From: Viola odorata
Lineage: Eukaryota; Streptophyta; Magnoliopsida; Malpighiales; Violaceae
Reading direction: 5' to 3'
DNA length: 64,000 bases
Assembly (NCBI GenBank): GCA_963691705.1
Contig: OY829544.1
Coordinates: 8,005,501-8,069,500, forward strand
Shown: positions 42,537-53,746 of the stretch, piece after piece
Numbering within the stretch: position 1 is the first letter of the stretch
Layout: each line of letters starts with the position of its first letter
Notes under the pieces: model-generated
What the model saw: the letters and a program-made list of their open reading frames with translations, nothing else
The model's database searches: none
Told to the model about the DNA's origin: nothing
Translations under genes and position numbers: made by a program

Positions 42537-43302
42537 TAGTGGTGTCAAAAAGTTCCGAGACCCGAAGACCCGGTCCCAGACCCGAGTTTTTTTCCGGGAC
42601 CGGGACTAAAATTTTGGTCCCGTTTTTTTTCGGGACCGGGACCAGTCCCGACCCGCATTATCTCGGGTCCAGACTGATCGGGACCGGGACTAGTCGGGTC
42701 TGTCCCGACTAAAAATGATCCCGGTCCATTTAGGGCAAAAATGAAAAATTAGTCTTTTGGCCTCTCTCACTCTCCCTCAATCCGCCGCACTCAGTCTCTT
42801 CTTCCTTCACCCAAAAAATCTGAACCCTCTCCGTGATTACCCACTTCATCATCATCGTCATCAATCATCATCAGGAACTGTTAACGACATGCAAGATCTC
42901 AGGTGCTACAGTGCTTCCTATGCATCCTCAGTGTACCCAACACAGACCCATTTCAGCAATTCGAATAATAATACTAATAATAATAACAACAGTAATGGTA
43001 ATGGTAATTATACTGATGTCAAGTTCCAGAAAGGCAAGTCAACAAGTGGGGCTGTGTGAAAAAGCTGGAGTTTTGCTGATCCAGAATTGCAGAGGAAGAA
43101 AAAATATATATATAAACCCGGGATCATTTTTTTCCGGTCTGGTCCCGGTCCCGGTTACTTTTGACGGGTCGAGACCGGAACCTAGATTTTGGTCCCATTT
43201 TTTGTTAGGACCGGGATCGGTCCCGACCCGAACGGACTCGGGTCTACTGGTCCCGGCCCCGGTCCCAACGAGACCAGTTCCGGCCCGAATTGACAGCCCT
43301 AA
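42537..43302. mobile_element. hAT-like MITE carrying a captured gene fragment (Pack-MITE type)
   Basis: The ends TAGTGGTGTCAA and TTGACAGCCCTA form terminal inverted repeats of the hAT-MITE kind. Inside them the GC-rich subterminal arms (GGGACCGGGAC and GGTCCCGGTCCCGG units) are inverted relative to each other. The middle, about 42740-43110, has normal coding composition and is described separately. I did not find a clean 8-base target duplication. Confidence 0.6.
42757..43110 (+). pseudogene. Captured fragment of a DUF3511-family gene
   Basis: The frame reads MQDLRCYSASYASSVYP, an Asn-rich run, then DVKFQKGKSTSGAV. After an in-frame TGA it continues KSWSFADPELQRKKK. The string KGKSTSG-xx-KSWSF-DPE-QRKK is the start of the DUF3511 domain, which in intact proteins goes on to the VASYKVY and RWIK parts. 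Those are absent: the reading runs into the right arm of the MITE. The stop, the missing C-terminal half and the enclosing inverted repeats indicate a captured, non-functional fragment. Confidence 0.6.
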
Positions 43303-43406
43303 GTGCTTGGGGTCGTTTTATGCTGTTATTATAATAATTATTAATTTATCTATCATTATTTTATTTTCTTCTTTGTTTTGCATCTCCAATTGTGCAATTT
43401 CAGCTT

Positions 43407-45445
43407 ACCTAATCTTTTTTTATTAGCTTATTTTCACACTCGATTAACTTATTTATACAACAAAATAATTTTAAAAAAAAATTGGTTAAAAAGAAGTTAT
43501 GTTATTATGTTATCATATCTTCTCAATTTCTCTTGATATAATAATTTACATATATGTTACAATATATTTTTTGAATCAACCATTTTTTTTTTTTTTGCTT
43601 TTCCTTTTAAAACTATTATTTGAGAAAAAATTCTATTCAATATCCAATTTTTTCTTCCACTAGAAAACTTACCCCTACTTTTTTATCCTTAATAACTTAA
43701 CACCTAATTTTTATTCTGTTACACATTGGTGATAAAGTACCAACAAAAATTCAGTTTCGAAGGGTTAATACACTCTAGGGTCCCAAATATTTGTCATTTT
43801 ATTTTAATCAGTCACAAATATTTTTTTATATTTATCGGTCCTAAACGTTTTATTCGTTAATTCAATATAGTTCAAAATGTAAAAAAAAAAAGTTAACGGA
43901 GACAAACTCCGTTAGATTTTATTATTTTAATAATTTTGTGTGACAGTCGGGTCACACACGTCAGAAAATATTTTTTTTAAAATATAGGAATTAAAAAAAA
44001 CTAATAAAATAGGAAAAATCAAATAACATAGGAAAAATATTTTTAAAACACATAAGCAATTAAAAAAACCTAATAAATTAGGAATAATATTTTAAAAAAT
44101 ACAGGAAAATCTAATAAAATAGGAAAATATTTTTACAAATCTAATAAAATAATAAAAATATAGGAAAAATAGTAAAAATATAATTAAATAGGAAACATAT
44201 TTTATAAAATCTAATAAAATAGGAAAACTATTTTTAAAAATATAGAAAATTAAGAAAAATCAAATAAAATAGGAAAAATATTTTAAACAATCTAATAAAA
44301 TAGAAAAAATATTTCTAAAAATATAGGAATTTAAAACAATTAATAAAAAAGGAAAATGATTTTAAAAAAAGCACATGTAAAACTTGATAGTTCACTTTGA
44401 AATTAAAAAAAGTATGAATGTGTAAAAAAATTATAATAATGTAAGAATTTAAAGGCATCTTCATAATATAATACAACTAAGAGAATATTCCTTTTTTCTT
44501 CCATAATGTGGTAACACACTAAGAATGATAGCAAACTAAATAATGTTTATACTTATAACTTCAAAAATAATCAATCTACACAAATGATGGAGCCATCATA
44601 TTTAGCCCCTTAATTTTTACATTTTTATTATTATTTTTTATTTTCATATTTGTTGTAATCTTTTGATTTTTTTAATTTCGAAATGAATTATCAAGTTTAC
44701 ACGTATTTTGTTTTTTAATTTTTATAAATTTTAAAATAATTTTCCTATCCTTTATTTTTTCTATTTTATTAGTTTTTTTAAAATAAATTTATTATTTTAT
44801 TAGATTTTTCTTAATTTCCTATAAAAATATTTTTCTATTTTATTAGATATTTTAAAATAGTTTTCCTATTTTTTAAAAATATGTTTCCTACTTTATTAGT
44901 TTTTTCTTAATTCCTATATTTTTTAAAAATATTTTCTGATGTGTGGGACCCGATTGTCAGAAAAAATTATTAAAATAATAAAATCTAATGGAGTTTGTCT
45001 CTGTTAACATTTTTTTTTACTGTTGGGACTATATTGAACTAACAGATAAAAAAACGTTTGAGACCGATAAAAATAGAAAAAAATGTTTGGGACTGATTAA
45101 AATAAAATGACAAGCATTTGCGACTCTAGGGTGTATTAACCCTTTGAAACTGAGTTTTTGTTGGTACTTTAACGAGATAAAAGTTGGGTGTCAAGCTATT
45201 AAGGATTAAAATTTAGGGGTAAATTTTACACTAGAAAAAAAGAGAGTATCAAATAGACTTTTCCTTAAGGCTTAAATAATTGTTTAAAAAGGAAAAGGAA
45301 AAAGAAAAAGAAAAGTGGTTGATCCCAAAAATTAATTGTAGCAAAAGTTATCATATCAAGAGAAATTGAGAAGATATGAGAACATAATATTGTAATTTCT
45401 GTTTAACTATTATAGTATGAAAATAAGCTAATTAGGTGTGGAAAT
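43407..45445. mobile_element. Long-inverted-repeat non-autonomous DNA transposon, copy 2
   Basis: This is the second member of the family at 16.2-17.8 kb. The left arm has TTCTCAATTTCTCTTGATAT, ACACATTGGTGATAAAGTACC and CAGTTTCGAAGGGTTAATAC; the right arm has the inverse blocks, for example GTATTAACCCTTTGAAACTG and TATCAAGAGAAATTGAGA. The core is tandem TAATAAAATAGGAAAA units on the left and their complement on the right. A non-homologous stretch near 44.4-44.6 kb enlarges this copy to about 2 kb. No transposase is encoded. Confidence 0.7.
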
Positions 45446-46630
45446 AAATTTTTTTTATATATATTTATTTTTATTTATTTTTCAGTATATGAACATTAAT
45501 ATTACCAACCAAGTAATATTAAACGGAATAGCCCATGCCACGATGGGATTAGAACGAGGATGCATATGATCCTAAATATAAAATTATGAAACATGAAATG
45601 TTTCTTTTTATTGATTGGCCGAATTCAATTCAGCGAGATGGTTTCTTGTCAAGCAAGTTTGTTATCACTTTATCACAAGTTAATCTTAGAATTCAGGGAG
45701 ATGGTTTTAGTAAATTAGCCGACTTTTACTCATTAACGGTTTTTCCATAAGAGAGATACACCAAACATGAGCTTAGCCAGCCCAGAAAAACTGCAGAAAT
45801 ATACATAATAACACAACACTAGATCTTACAACAATTACATCTTTTTCCCCAGCATAGAGATGTATTTGGATTTGTATTTCTATAATCTCTTTGCTCTCCT
45901 CTAGAAATCTACCTGTTACAAACACATACTAGAAATTACTGTACCTGATCCTTTCATGTCATGACCAGCAACTTTAATGAAACCGAACGCAAATCGTAAC
46001 ATACCTTAGGACGTTTCCTGGACAACTTGAGGAAAACTCTTCCATCCCTTCATTCTCAACTTTTTCATCGCATCCACGATGGCAAGATGAAGGTTGCTCG
46101 CTCGGACTTCAAAGAACCATGACAAAAATCTAATGTTCGTTGCCTAATTTGATAATGTGGCTTCTCCTTCATGACAACCACATAAGGGAAGACTCTGCAG
46201 GGGTAAACAATCAACAAAAAATAAAAAATGCAGCAACGAAGAGATAGCTACTCTCTTAAGACTAGATTTAATGTCTACAAAGCAAAACTACTAGCACCAA
46301 AATGAAAATCAGAGCCCTCTACATTTTCAGACCTTATGTTACAAATCCCTACGATCAATCAACTTAGTGAATATTATAATAACTCAGAGTCACTAGTAAA
46401 GAACATGTGAATAAACCAAGGTGATAGCCGCAAGAAGCTTACAGATTCAATGAATTTGATGGCTCCCACACTCGCTCACGTCAAACTCAATGCTCAATGA
46501 ATGTCCATCAATCTGATATCGTCTGTACCTTTCATCTATAATTGCAGCAGAATGAATGAATGCATAGGTTCCTTTTTAAACAACTACACCTACAAAATCG
46601 ACAGCTATATGGAAGGCTTCAATTTCTATC
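45446..46630. other. 3' flank of the PPR gene and intergenic DNA
   Basis: The segment right of about 46.0 kb may be spliced 3' untranslated sequence of the PPR gene. On the minus strand a frame at about 46165-46020 reads RFLSWFFEVRASNLHLAIVD, then MKKLRMKGWKSFPQVV and stops. It follows an ag acceptor but I recognise no family and call no gene. Confidence 0.35.
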
Positions 46631-48931
46631 TTAGATCAGGTCATGTTGCCGTGCTCCTCCCCCCCTCTCTCGCTCTCTCAAAAATTTCATTTCTGATCCC
46701 ACACATGCAGCCATCTGATATATAGCCTCAAATTGTGGGTGGGACTTGTCCCCTGATGAAAACCCATGAAGAGGCAAGGATGCATCTACATCACCAATAT
46801 CCGCCCAACTAAACCCTACTTCTTTCTTCACTCCCTTCTCTCTCATCTCTTTCCTTATTCTTGCCACCATATCCCACTGTCCCTTCTCAGCATACAAATT
46901 GGATATCAGCACATACGAGCCAGATTCTGTGGGTTCCATCTCCATCAGAGCAGCAGCTACTCTCTCCCCCAAGTCCACATTCCCATGAATTCTGCATGCC
47001 CCTAACAAGCTTTGCAACACAGTCAATCCTGGCCCTCCTGGAATGCTATACATAAGCTCCTCTGCTTCCCTTAAACGTCCTGCACGCCCCAACATATCCA
47101 CCATGCAAGAATAATGCTCTGGGGATGGTTCAATCTCATAGTCTTTGATCATTGAGGAAAAAAGATGACGACCCATATCAACCATCCCCTTTCTTGCACA
47201 GGTTGTTAAAAGAGAAAGAAAGGTGATTGAGTCAGGCCTCACCTCTTGCCTCTCCATCTCCTCGAACCAATTCATGACTGATTCGTAGTCTCCATGTCTT
47301 GCATAGGCAGATATAATCGAAGTCCAGGCAAGATTGCTTCTTTGAGGTGCCTCATTGAAAACTCTCTGTGACTCGCAAATGCTACCACGCTTTGCGTACA
47401 TGTCAAGGAGAGAAGCAGAAACAACAGGGTCAGAGTTTAACCCGAGTTTTATTATTTGAGAATGGCACTTCTGGCCATGTTTTAGAGACACATCCTCAGC
47501 AGCACCAATTGCACACAAAACACTACCAAATGAGAATTGGTTTGGCTTGGATTCTAGAACAGCTGAAGAAAATGTCTGGATAGCTTCTCGACACAACCCA
47601 TTCTGTTCATACCCAGAAATTAAAGCATTCCATGTTATTATCTCTTTGCAATTAACCTCCTGAAAGACCTTAACTGCATCCTGAATGGACTTTAATTTAG
47701 CATACATAGAGATAAGGCTGTTGCGAACATTTATTTGTGAAGAAAACCCGGATCTTATACAAAAGCCATGAACCATCCTGCCTTGTTCTGCCATCTCCCC
47801 AACTGTTATAGCATGGATCAAAGCAATAAATGTAATATCATTAGGATATACCTCAGCTAACCTCATTTTACCAAAGAGAGACACAGCATCCCCTTTCTCA
47901 ACGGATATTATTGTAGTCCAAGAAACGACATCACGGCAACCCATATTTTGGAACACCAATTTAGCATCTTCAGTGACCTCAGACCTTGCATACATTGACA
48001 TCAGAACATTACCAACTGAAGGATGCTTCCCATACCCATTCTTTATACTCAGACCATGCACCTGTTTCCCAATCTTCAATTTCCCCTCATGACCACAGGC
48101 TGCAAGCACGCTTTTAAAAGAAACATGATCAAGCTTTATTCCTAACCTGACCATTTCGATAAATGTTAAAATTCCTTCTAACCCGTTTACCCCTTCTTGA
48201 CTATATCCAGATACCAACGCATTCCATGAAATCCAATCCTTAATTCTCATTTCATCAAACACTCTCCTAGCCTCTTGGAAATGTCCCCACCTACAATACA
48301 TACTTATAAGAGCATTCCCGATAAAAATCTCCTCATCCAACCCAAATTTCATTAGACAAGAATGCAACTGTAGCCCAAAGAGAAACTCTTCATGCCTTGA
48401 ACAGAAAGAAAGAGCTTTAGTATAAGTTACAGCATCAAAAATAACGCCACTAAAATTCATTCTCTGTACAAAATTCAATGCATCTTTGCTCTCTTCAAAC
48501 CCCGACAGCACAGTATTCCAAGATACAATGTCACGGTCATTCAAACTCTCAAAGATGACTAAAGCTTCACCAAAATTTCCAGACTTACAGTACATATTCA
48601 TCAACGAATTACAAACCATAATACGCGAACTAAACCCAGAAGTAACCACAAACCCGTGGATTCGACGCCCTAGCAATGAGTCCCCATTGCATCCCTTCAG
48701 GGCAAGCGCTACGGTCACCTCATCAACGGAAACCAGGTGGAGTCTCGTCTTGAAAGTCTCAAATTGAAGGATTTTAGGTGGCGAGGAGGGCGCCGGGTGG
48801 CGAAAGGGGATGTCATTTGGGTGTGGAATTATGTCGAGCGGGTGGCATGCTTCAGCGATCGCGTGAAGGTTTTTGCACTGTCGAGATATTCTGCTGGTGG
48901 TTTTGAAAGATGAGAATTGGCGGGAGATCAT
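46631..48931 (-). CDS. Pentatricopeptide repeat protein, PLS/E class, mitochondrial (At4g32430-like)
   Basis: PLS-class PPR proteins bind organelle RNA and usually direct C-to-U editing or other processing. It is a single exon of 766 residues, as is typical. The N-terminus MISRQFSSFKTTSRISRQ is Ser/Arg-rich and fits mitochondrial import. Repeats run from about residue 70 to 620 in P, L and S alternation, for example DVVSWTTIIS, NALISMYCRWGHFQEARRVFDEM and EIITWNALISGYEQNGLCREAI. They are followed by the E motif (LLGACRIHGNVDLGERVAAALMEMEP) and the E+ segment (VGFSWADIGDVDASLPLHGFSSGDKSHP). No DYW deaminase follows, so editing would need a partner. The last residues after SEMKF derive from a GAGAGA-type repeat. 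The match to At4g32430 is from memory. Confidence 0.93.
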   Translation of the reverse strand: MISRQFSSFKTTSRISRQCKNLHAIAEACHPLDIIPHPNDIPFRHPAPSSPPKILQFETFKTRLHLVSVDEVTVALALKGCNGDSLLGRRIHGFVVTSGFSSRIMVCNSLMNMYCKSGNFGEALVIFESLNDRDIVSWNTVLSGFEESKDALNFVQRMNFSGVIFDAVTYTKALSFCSRHEEFLFGLQLHSCLMKFGLDEEIFIGNALISMYCRWGHFQEARRVFDEMRIKDWISWNALVSGYSQEGVNGLEGILTFIEMVRLGIKLDHVSFKSVLAACGHEGKLKIGKQVHGLSIKNGYGKHPSVGNVLMSMYARSEVTEDAKLVFQNMGCRDVVSWTTIISVEKGDAVSLFGKMRLAEVYPNDITFIALIHAITVGEMAEQGRMVHGFCIRSGFSSQINVRNSLISMYAKLKSIQDAVKVFQEVNCKEIITWNALISGYEQNGLCREAIQTFSSAVLESKPNQFSFGSVLCAIGAAEDVSLKHGQKCHSQIIKLGLNSDPVVSASLLDMYAKRGSICESQRVFNEAPQRSNLAWTSIISAYARHGDYESVMNWFEEMERQEVRPDSITFLSLLTTCARKGMVDMGRHLFSSMIKDYEIEPSPEHYSCMVDMLGRAGRLREAEELMYSIPGGPGLTVLQSLLGACRIHGNVDLGERVAAALMEMEPTESGSYVLISNLYAEKGQWDMVARIRKEMREKGVKKEVGFSWADIGDVDASLPLHGFSSGDKSHPQFEAIYQMAACVGSEMKFLRERERGGGARQHDLI

Positions 48932-49092
48932 TGGTCGTTAATGACAGTTAAGATGGGAGAAGGAAGAGGAAGGAGATGAGGAAGATTGGTTATTGATGAG
49001 TTCAATAACATGATTCGGATTTTGGAGGGAGATGGATGGAGCGGGAGAACACGTCTGGCCAATTTAGGTTTTGAGACTTTAAAAACTTCAAA

Positions 49093-49105
49093 TAACGACG
49101 CCGTT
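49093..49105. promoter_or_regulatory. AACGACGCCGTTT site upstream of the PPR gene
   Basis: It lies 162 bases before the PPR start. Nearly the same site is 249 bases before the SEC11 start. The function is inferred only from recurrence. Confidence 0.35.
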
Positions 49106-49295
49106 TAAAAATTCTATAATTATATTTAGATACGATTATCCGTTACCTTCTCTCTTTTTTCCCCCCTCCATAGGTCAGTTGATAGTTAGCTTCTTGTTTC
49201 ATTTATTGGTTGATTCAGTGATACACAATGGATAACTTTAAAAGTATTTTAGCCTATTGGTCCAGGTATAAAAAAAGCATTTTGTGTAATTCATA

Positions 49296-49528
49296 CTCCC
49301 TCCGGATTTTATTAAACGACTTTTACTATTTGTGCACGCATGTTGAGGAGGTCGGATGACTCACTATTTGAGACAATTTTGGCCCGAATTTTTTCTCGGA
49401 CGTACGTTAAGGATTAATGTACGTTCAAAAAAAAGTACGAATTTTTTTGGGATCAAATAGTGAGTCATCCGGCTTCCTCGATATGCGTATCTACAGTACA
49501 GACGTCGTTTTTTATAATCCGGAGGGAG
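49296..49528. mobile_element. Stowaway-type MITE (well preserved)
   Basis: The ends CTCCCTCCGGATTTTAT and ATAATCCGGAGGGAG are near-perfect inverted repeats with TA on each side (49294-49295 and 49529-49530). The inside is also self-complementary (GGATGACTCACTATTTGA against ATCAAATAGTGAGTCATCC), so the whole element could fold into one hairpin. This is the best preserved of the three Stowaway copies in the window. Confidence 0.88.
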
Positions 49529-49766
49529 TAATATGTTCGAAATATTAAGATTATATTACGAAAAATCTCAAAAATGAAACGGTGAGGAATCAAAACAATA
49601 GTCCTTCTTAAAAGTAGACATGATAGGATCTCGAATTTGAGTTTCTTATTTTTAATTATTTTTTTTGGGTAATAAAGTTTCCTATTCATATCTATCTCAG
49701 AAAAAAAAAACAACAAAAGAATAGATTCCACCAGCTTCTGATCAGTGCTCAAATGTTATACTCCAT

Positions 49767-52358
49767 CTAATCTTTGGAGGTTATGACCAGCAAACCCAAT
49801 GCACCTATGAGTATGTACTGCAAAAGAAAAACCAAAACCAAGGTTAAGCACAACATGCTTTGCTTAAGCTTGAAAATCTTATAGCAAAAACAAAGAGACT
49901 CGTTTATTAGTTGATTATTTCGTCATAAACTCAAGACATGCGAGATAATCGCAGTATTAAGACTTCCTTTAACGCACGCACACAACAAAAATCTGCTCGC
50001 GCTTGCGTACCTTAATAACAGGCTTCTCAGTCATGATAATAGTTACCCAACCGACGTACGGTAAGAATCTGCAAGAAACACACAATGAAGAATCACTTAG
50101 ACCAAGAAAGAAGACATGTTTTCTTATACCAGAGAAAAATTGTTCATTTTGATGGGCATGCATTAACTCGGGTAGTTTGACGCTTTTATCAAAATCATCA
50201 CCAACTGTGGAAGTATAGTGCATTTGTTTACACAGAACATGCGAAGGTAAAACCATTAGCTGAATAGATTAACATGTTAAAAGTAGCACAAAATATGAAC
50301 TCAGGAAAACCAAGTATTGAACTTGCTTGTTTTACAAATGCTATTTAACTTGGAAAAATAAGCGCATATGTATTCTTAAGTGAGATTTTACCCGACAGCT
50401 CTACCCATGATATGTTGTCGCTTCAACCAATTTTGACCATAGTTATACAACATCCTATCATCCATATCATTGTTGTCTCCTGGTAAAATAAGTCAAACAC
50501 AAAAATAAGTCAACCACAAAATGCCCATTAGTGTGATGAGAGGTAGTAATGCTTAAACGAGCACCAGAAACAAAAAGACCATGCACATATGAGAATGTTT
50601 ATTTTCATCTCATAGGTAATTTCTTGTATGGCCACAGCCCTACAGGAAATTGTCCCTCTCCCCAAGCATTATTAATAAACAAGATCAGACCTTAAGCATA
50701 ACCAAAGAAAGAAGAATGATCAACGGGAAAAAAGAAGAAAAAGAATACTGGAACAGAATGATTCATTTGTCAGCAATGTAGGTGGATAAAACTGACTACT
50801 TTGATTTAGAAAACAATGGCACCTTTTGTAAGGATATCAACTTCTCCATTATCGTGTCGTTCATGAACCTGCCAGAGACCAATCAAAGAAAGTTTGAACC
50901 TTTTCTATAAACATCAAAGAACATTACGGAACAATGGGATAGCAACATGACGATTTACTCCTGAAACTCTCAATTCTACACCCTCTCAATCCAGATACCA
51001 CTTTTCTGTATGCTGATAAACAAGTTTTAGAATCTTAGGACAAGAGTCTAACAGTGACTCAATCAGTGAATTCCTTGGGGAATGAGTGAACGTTAATGTC
51101 ATAGAGTCGAGGAACATCTAATGTGTTACTGGTATATTTCCTAGTCGGAAAATTTAACATATTAAAAGTAGAAGAAAGAAACAAGTGGAATTTCATACTA
51201 GTAGCCTCTATTCTGTATGGTAAACAAATGCACTAACTTTAGGCTATTGTAGTTGAAAACTAAAGAATAGGATAACCCAATGATTGTAATGCAATAATTC
51301 AAGCCACACTGAGAAATAATTTCACTCCATAGACAAATAGCATGTATAAACACAAAAACATGGGGTCGTCTGCGTATTATTACCTCAATAACTCGATGCA
51401 CAATTGGAATGTCGCGTCCCTAAACAAAGTGCAGACTATGGGTTAGTAATAGAAAAACCACAGCAGTGTTGAGTTTACAAGACACATAGCAGTAGCAAGA
51501 ATGCCAAGTTAGAGGCAGAGAAATGAGCAGAAGAAAGAAAAAGGTCAGAACATAATGGAGATATATGCTAATGACAGTGAACCTTTCCCTCAATATTTTT
51601 GACAGAACTCATTAAGCAAGTTCAAGTTGATTATCTGAGGAATTCTGTTTCCTAATCCATTTTAGCATTCAAGAATTTGGTAAAAGAAGTAAGTAAACCC
51701 TCATAAACACAATACAAGAAGATATGTTGGTATTTAACATTCGTATCGAATAGAAAGCCGAAACCTTTTCATAAAGGAGCCCACTTTAATTTTCCTAACA
51801 TTGATGCACCCAAAAAGAATGAAGCCATCCATCAATAATAACAACAATTTAAAGATGCAGAGCACAAATAAATTACGGCAACCTAAAAGAGAAACGAGGA
51901 CCATTACATCTATGTTAAAGACAACGATTTCCCCTGTGCGAATTGGATCCTTGCTCATGTGCAAGAACAAAATATCACCCTGAAAAAACAACGAATTTAA
52001 AAAAAAAATTGCTTATTTTCATAATTTGATACTAGCATTAAGACGCAGAATAAAAAGGCACCAACAAAAAAGAAAGAAAGAACAGATAAATAAATAGATA
52101 AATTACTCTTTTGAAGCCAGGCTCCATACTTCCAGAAAGCACAACTACAACAGGCGATTCGCTACCGGTTACACACATCAATCCCTTCCAAATTATAAGA
52201 GCAGATGTCACGATCATACCTATAAAAACAATTAATTCAGTTGAATTTCTGAATATTATTACCCTTCAAAAAAAGAGAGAGGGAGATGAAACGGACGAAC
52301 CAAGAGTGATGGCTTGATGGAGTGTGTCTCTGATCTTAATGGATTTGATGGACTCCAT
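49767..52358 (-). CDS. SEC11: Signal peptidase complex catalytic subunit SEC11
   Basis: This ER membrane serine protease removes signal peptides from secretory proteins. Eight exons (52358-52301, 52219-52107, 51979-51908, 51419-51384, 50868-50823, 50479-50392, 50068-50011, 49817-49767) give 173 residues, near the family length of about 180. One transmembrane anchor ([15 protein letters not shown]) is followed by the catalytic Ser box [14 protein letters not shown], with the Ser just before Met at about residue 50. The His box IPIVHRVIE has His at about residue 89, which replaces the bacterial Lys, and the Asp box is ILTKGDNND. It ends with [16 protein letters not shown] and a hydrophobic tail [16 protein letters not shown]. 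All catalytic residues are present. Confidence 0.95.
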
Positions 52359-53387
52359 GTTCTGTTCTACCCACCCCATTTTTCCTGTATATCAACGTCG
52401 TCTTCCCTCTGTGTCGCTCTTCTGACAATTTTTTGGCGGACTTATGTTAAAATGGTCGGCATCGACTCAGTCGGGAGTATGGAGTTTATGGACTGAATCG
52501 GAGGGTCCTGGTACGAGGATGATGCGTGGCACTTTGAATTAGGTTACGACACGTGTCTTTTTTGGTGGGATCTTTCCAAATTGATTGAATGACAGTTTCG
52601 CTAACCAACGACGCCGTTTCACATCTGAACTTGGTCTTTTTTTTTTTTTAATTACCAACAGTGTTGGAGCTTGATTTTGACTAAATATGGCAACGAAACA
52701 AATGTTACCTAAACTAAAATATATTGCCAATCTTCTTGAATTTACTAGTTATGGATTTAATTAAATTATTCAATTTTGGGTTAAATTGCTTTGATTGAGC
52801 AAGCACAATAAATAAATTGCAAAGTTACTAATACAATACATGAGCTAAATTGTGAATTTTGTCCATGTTTTTCAATCTAGGTTAAATTTCTTATATTGGA
52901 AAAATACAAAAATAAATTGTAAGAGTATTAGATGTTAGCTAATTTGCGAACTTTAGATCAGCACGGACCTCCTCTCGTTTAAATGTGTTATCTTTTTTAA
53001 CGGTAATCATTAGTAATATTTCGAAAAATATTCTTTTTTATTGGTAGTGCTTTGTTATTAGCAAACAATCAAACTATACATTCATTTGCCATTTTGATAT
53101 TTATATTCTTAATACACACGCTTCATTAGTCACCATCTAGTCATTTACAATAGTTTTAGGATTAGATGATTTGATTTCAGGGTGTGGCTCTCCTCCATTT
53201 CATTTGATGTTTCAATGTCAATTATGAATCATCTGGAGATACAAAAGATTACTGAAGTTTATATGCCCCAAAAAAAAACCCTAACAAGATTACGAATTAT
53301 AGGCGCTAGTTGGACCACTTGATAGTACAAAACAATAACACAAATAGACAATATCTTTTATCTGCTTCGAGAAGAAGCAACAACTAA
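52359..53387. other. SEC11 promoter side and AT-rich intergenic DNA
   Basis: The AACGACGCCGTTTC site at 52607-52620 lies in the SEC11 upstream region. Beyond 52.7 kb the DNA is AT-rich without recognised genes until the first tRNA. Confidence 0.5.
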
Positions 53388-53469
53388 GTGGTCGTGCCGG
53401 AGTGGTTATCGGGCATGACTAGAAATCATGTGGGCTCTGCCCGCGCAGGTTCGAATCCTGCCGACCACG
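53388..53469 (+). tRNA. tRNA-Ser(AGA)
   Basis: An 82-base class II tRNA. The acceptor strands GTGGTCG and CGACCAC pair fully. The D arm is GCCGGAGTGGTTATCGGGC and the anticodon arm GACTAGAAATC has anticodon AGA. The long variable arm is of the Ser type (GTGGGCTCTGCCCGC) and the T arm is CAGGTTCGAATCCTG. A T run follows directly (TTTTTT), the RNA polymerase III terminator. There is no intron. Confidence 0.97.
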
Positions 53470-53664
53470 TTTTTTAACTTTTTTACCCATATTTTTCCAA
53501 TCCTGCAAAGAATCAATCAATCAAATGTAGAAAAATTCCCATATATCTAATCATAGAAAAACAACTCCCCACAATCGATCTCTTCGTGTATCCTTTTCAT
53601 TTAATAGTACCGCACAATAACGCTAATATACAACATTTATTATTAGAGAAGATGTAACGACTAC

Positions 53665-53746
53665 GTGGTCGTGCCGGAGTGGTTATCGGGCATGACTAGA
53701 AATCATGTGGGCTTTGCCCGCGCAGGTTCGAATCCTGCCGACCACG
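53665..53746 (+). tRNA. tRNA-Ser(AGA), tandem copy
   Basis: It differs from the gene 277 bases upstream by one base in the variable arm (CTTTGCCC against CTCTGCCC). Acceptor, D, anticodon and T arms are intact and a T run follows. Flanking sequence downstream (TTTTTTAAC, then CCATATTTTTCC) is shared too, so a segment larger than the tRNA was duplicated. Confidence 0.97.

Noticed and set aside
46020..46165. 43-codon minus-strand frame after an ag acceptor, 3' of the PPR gene
   Set aside because: No family recognised and no clear upstream coding exon; it is more likely 3' UTR sequence.
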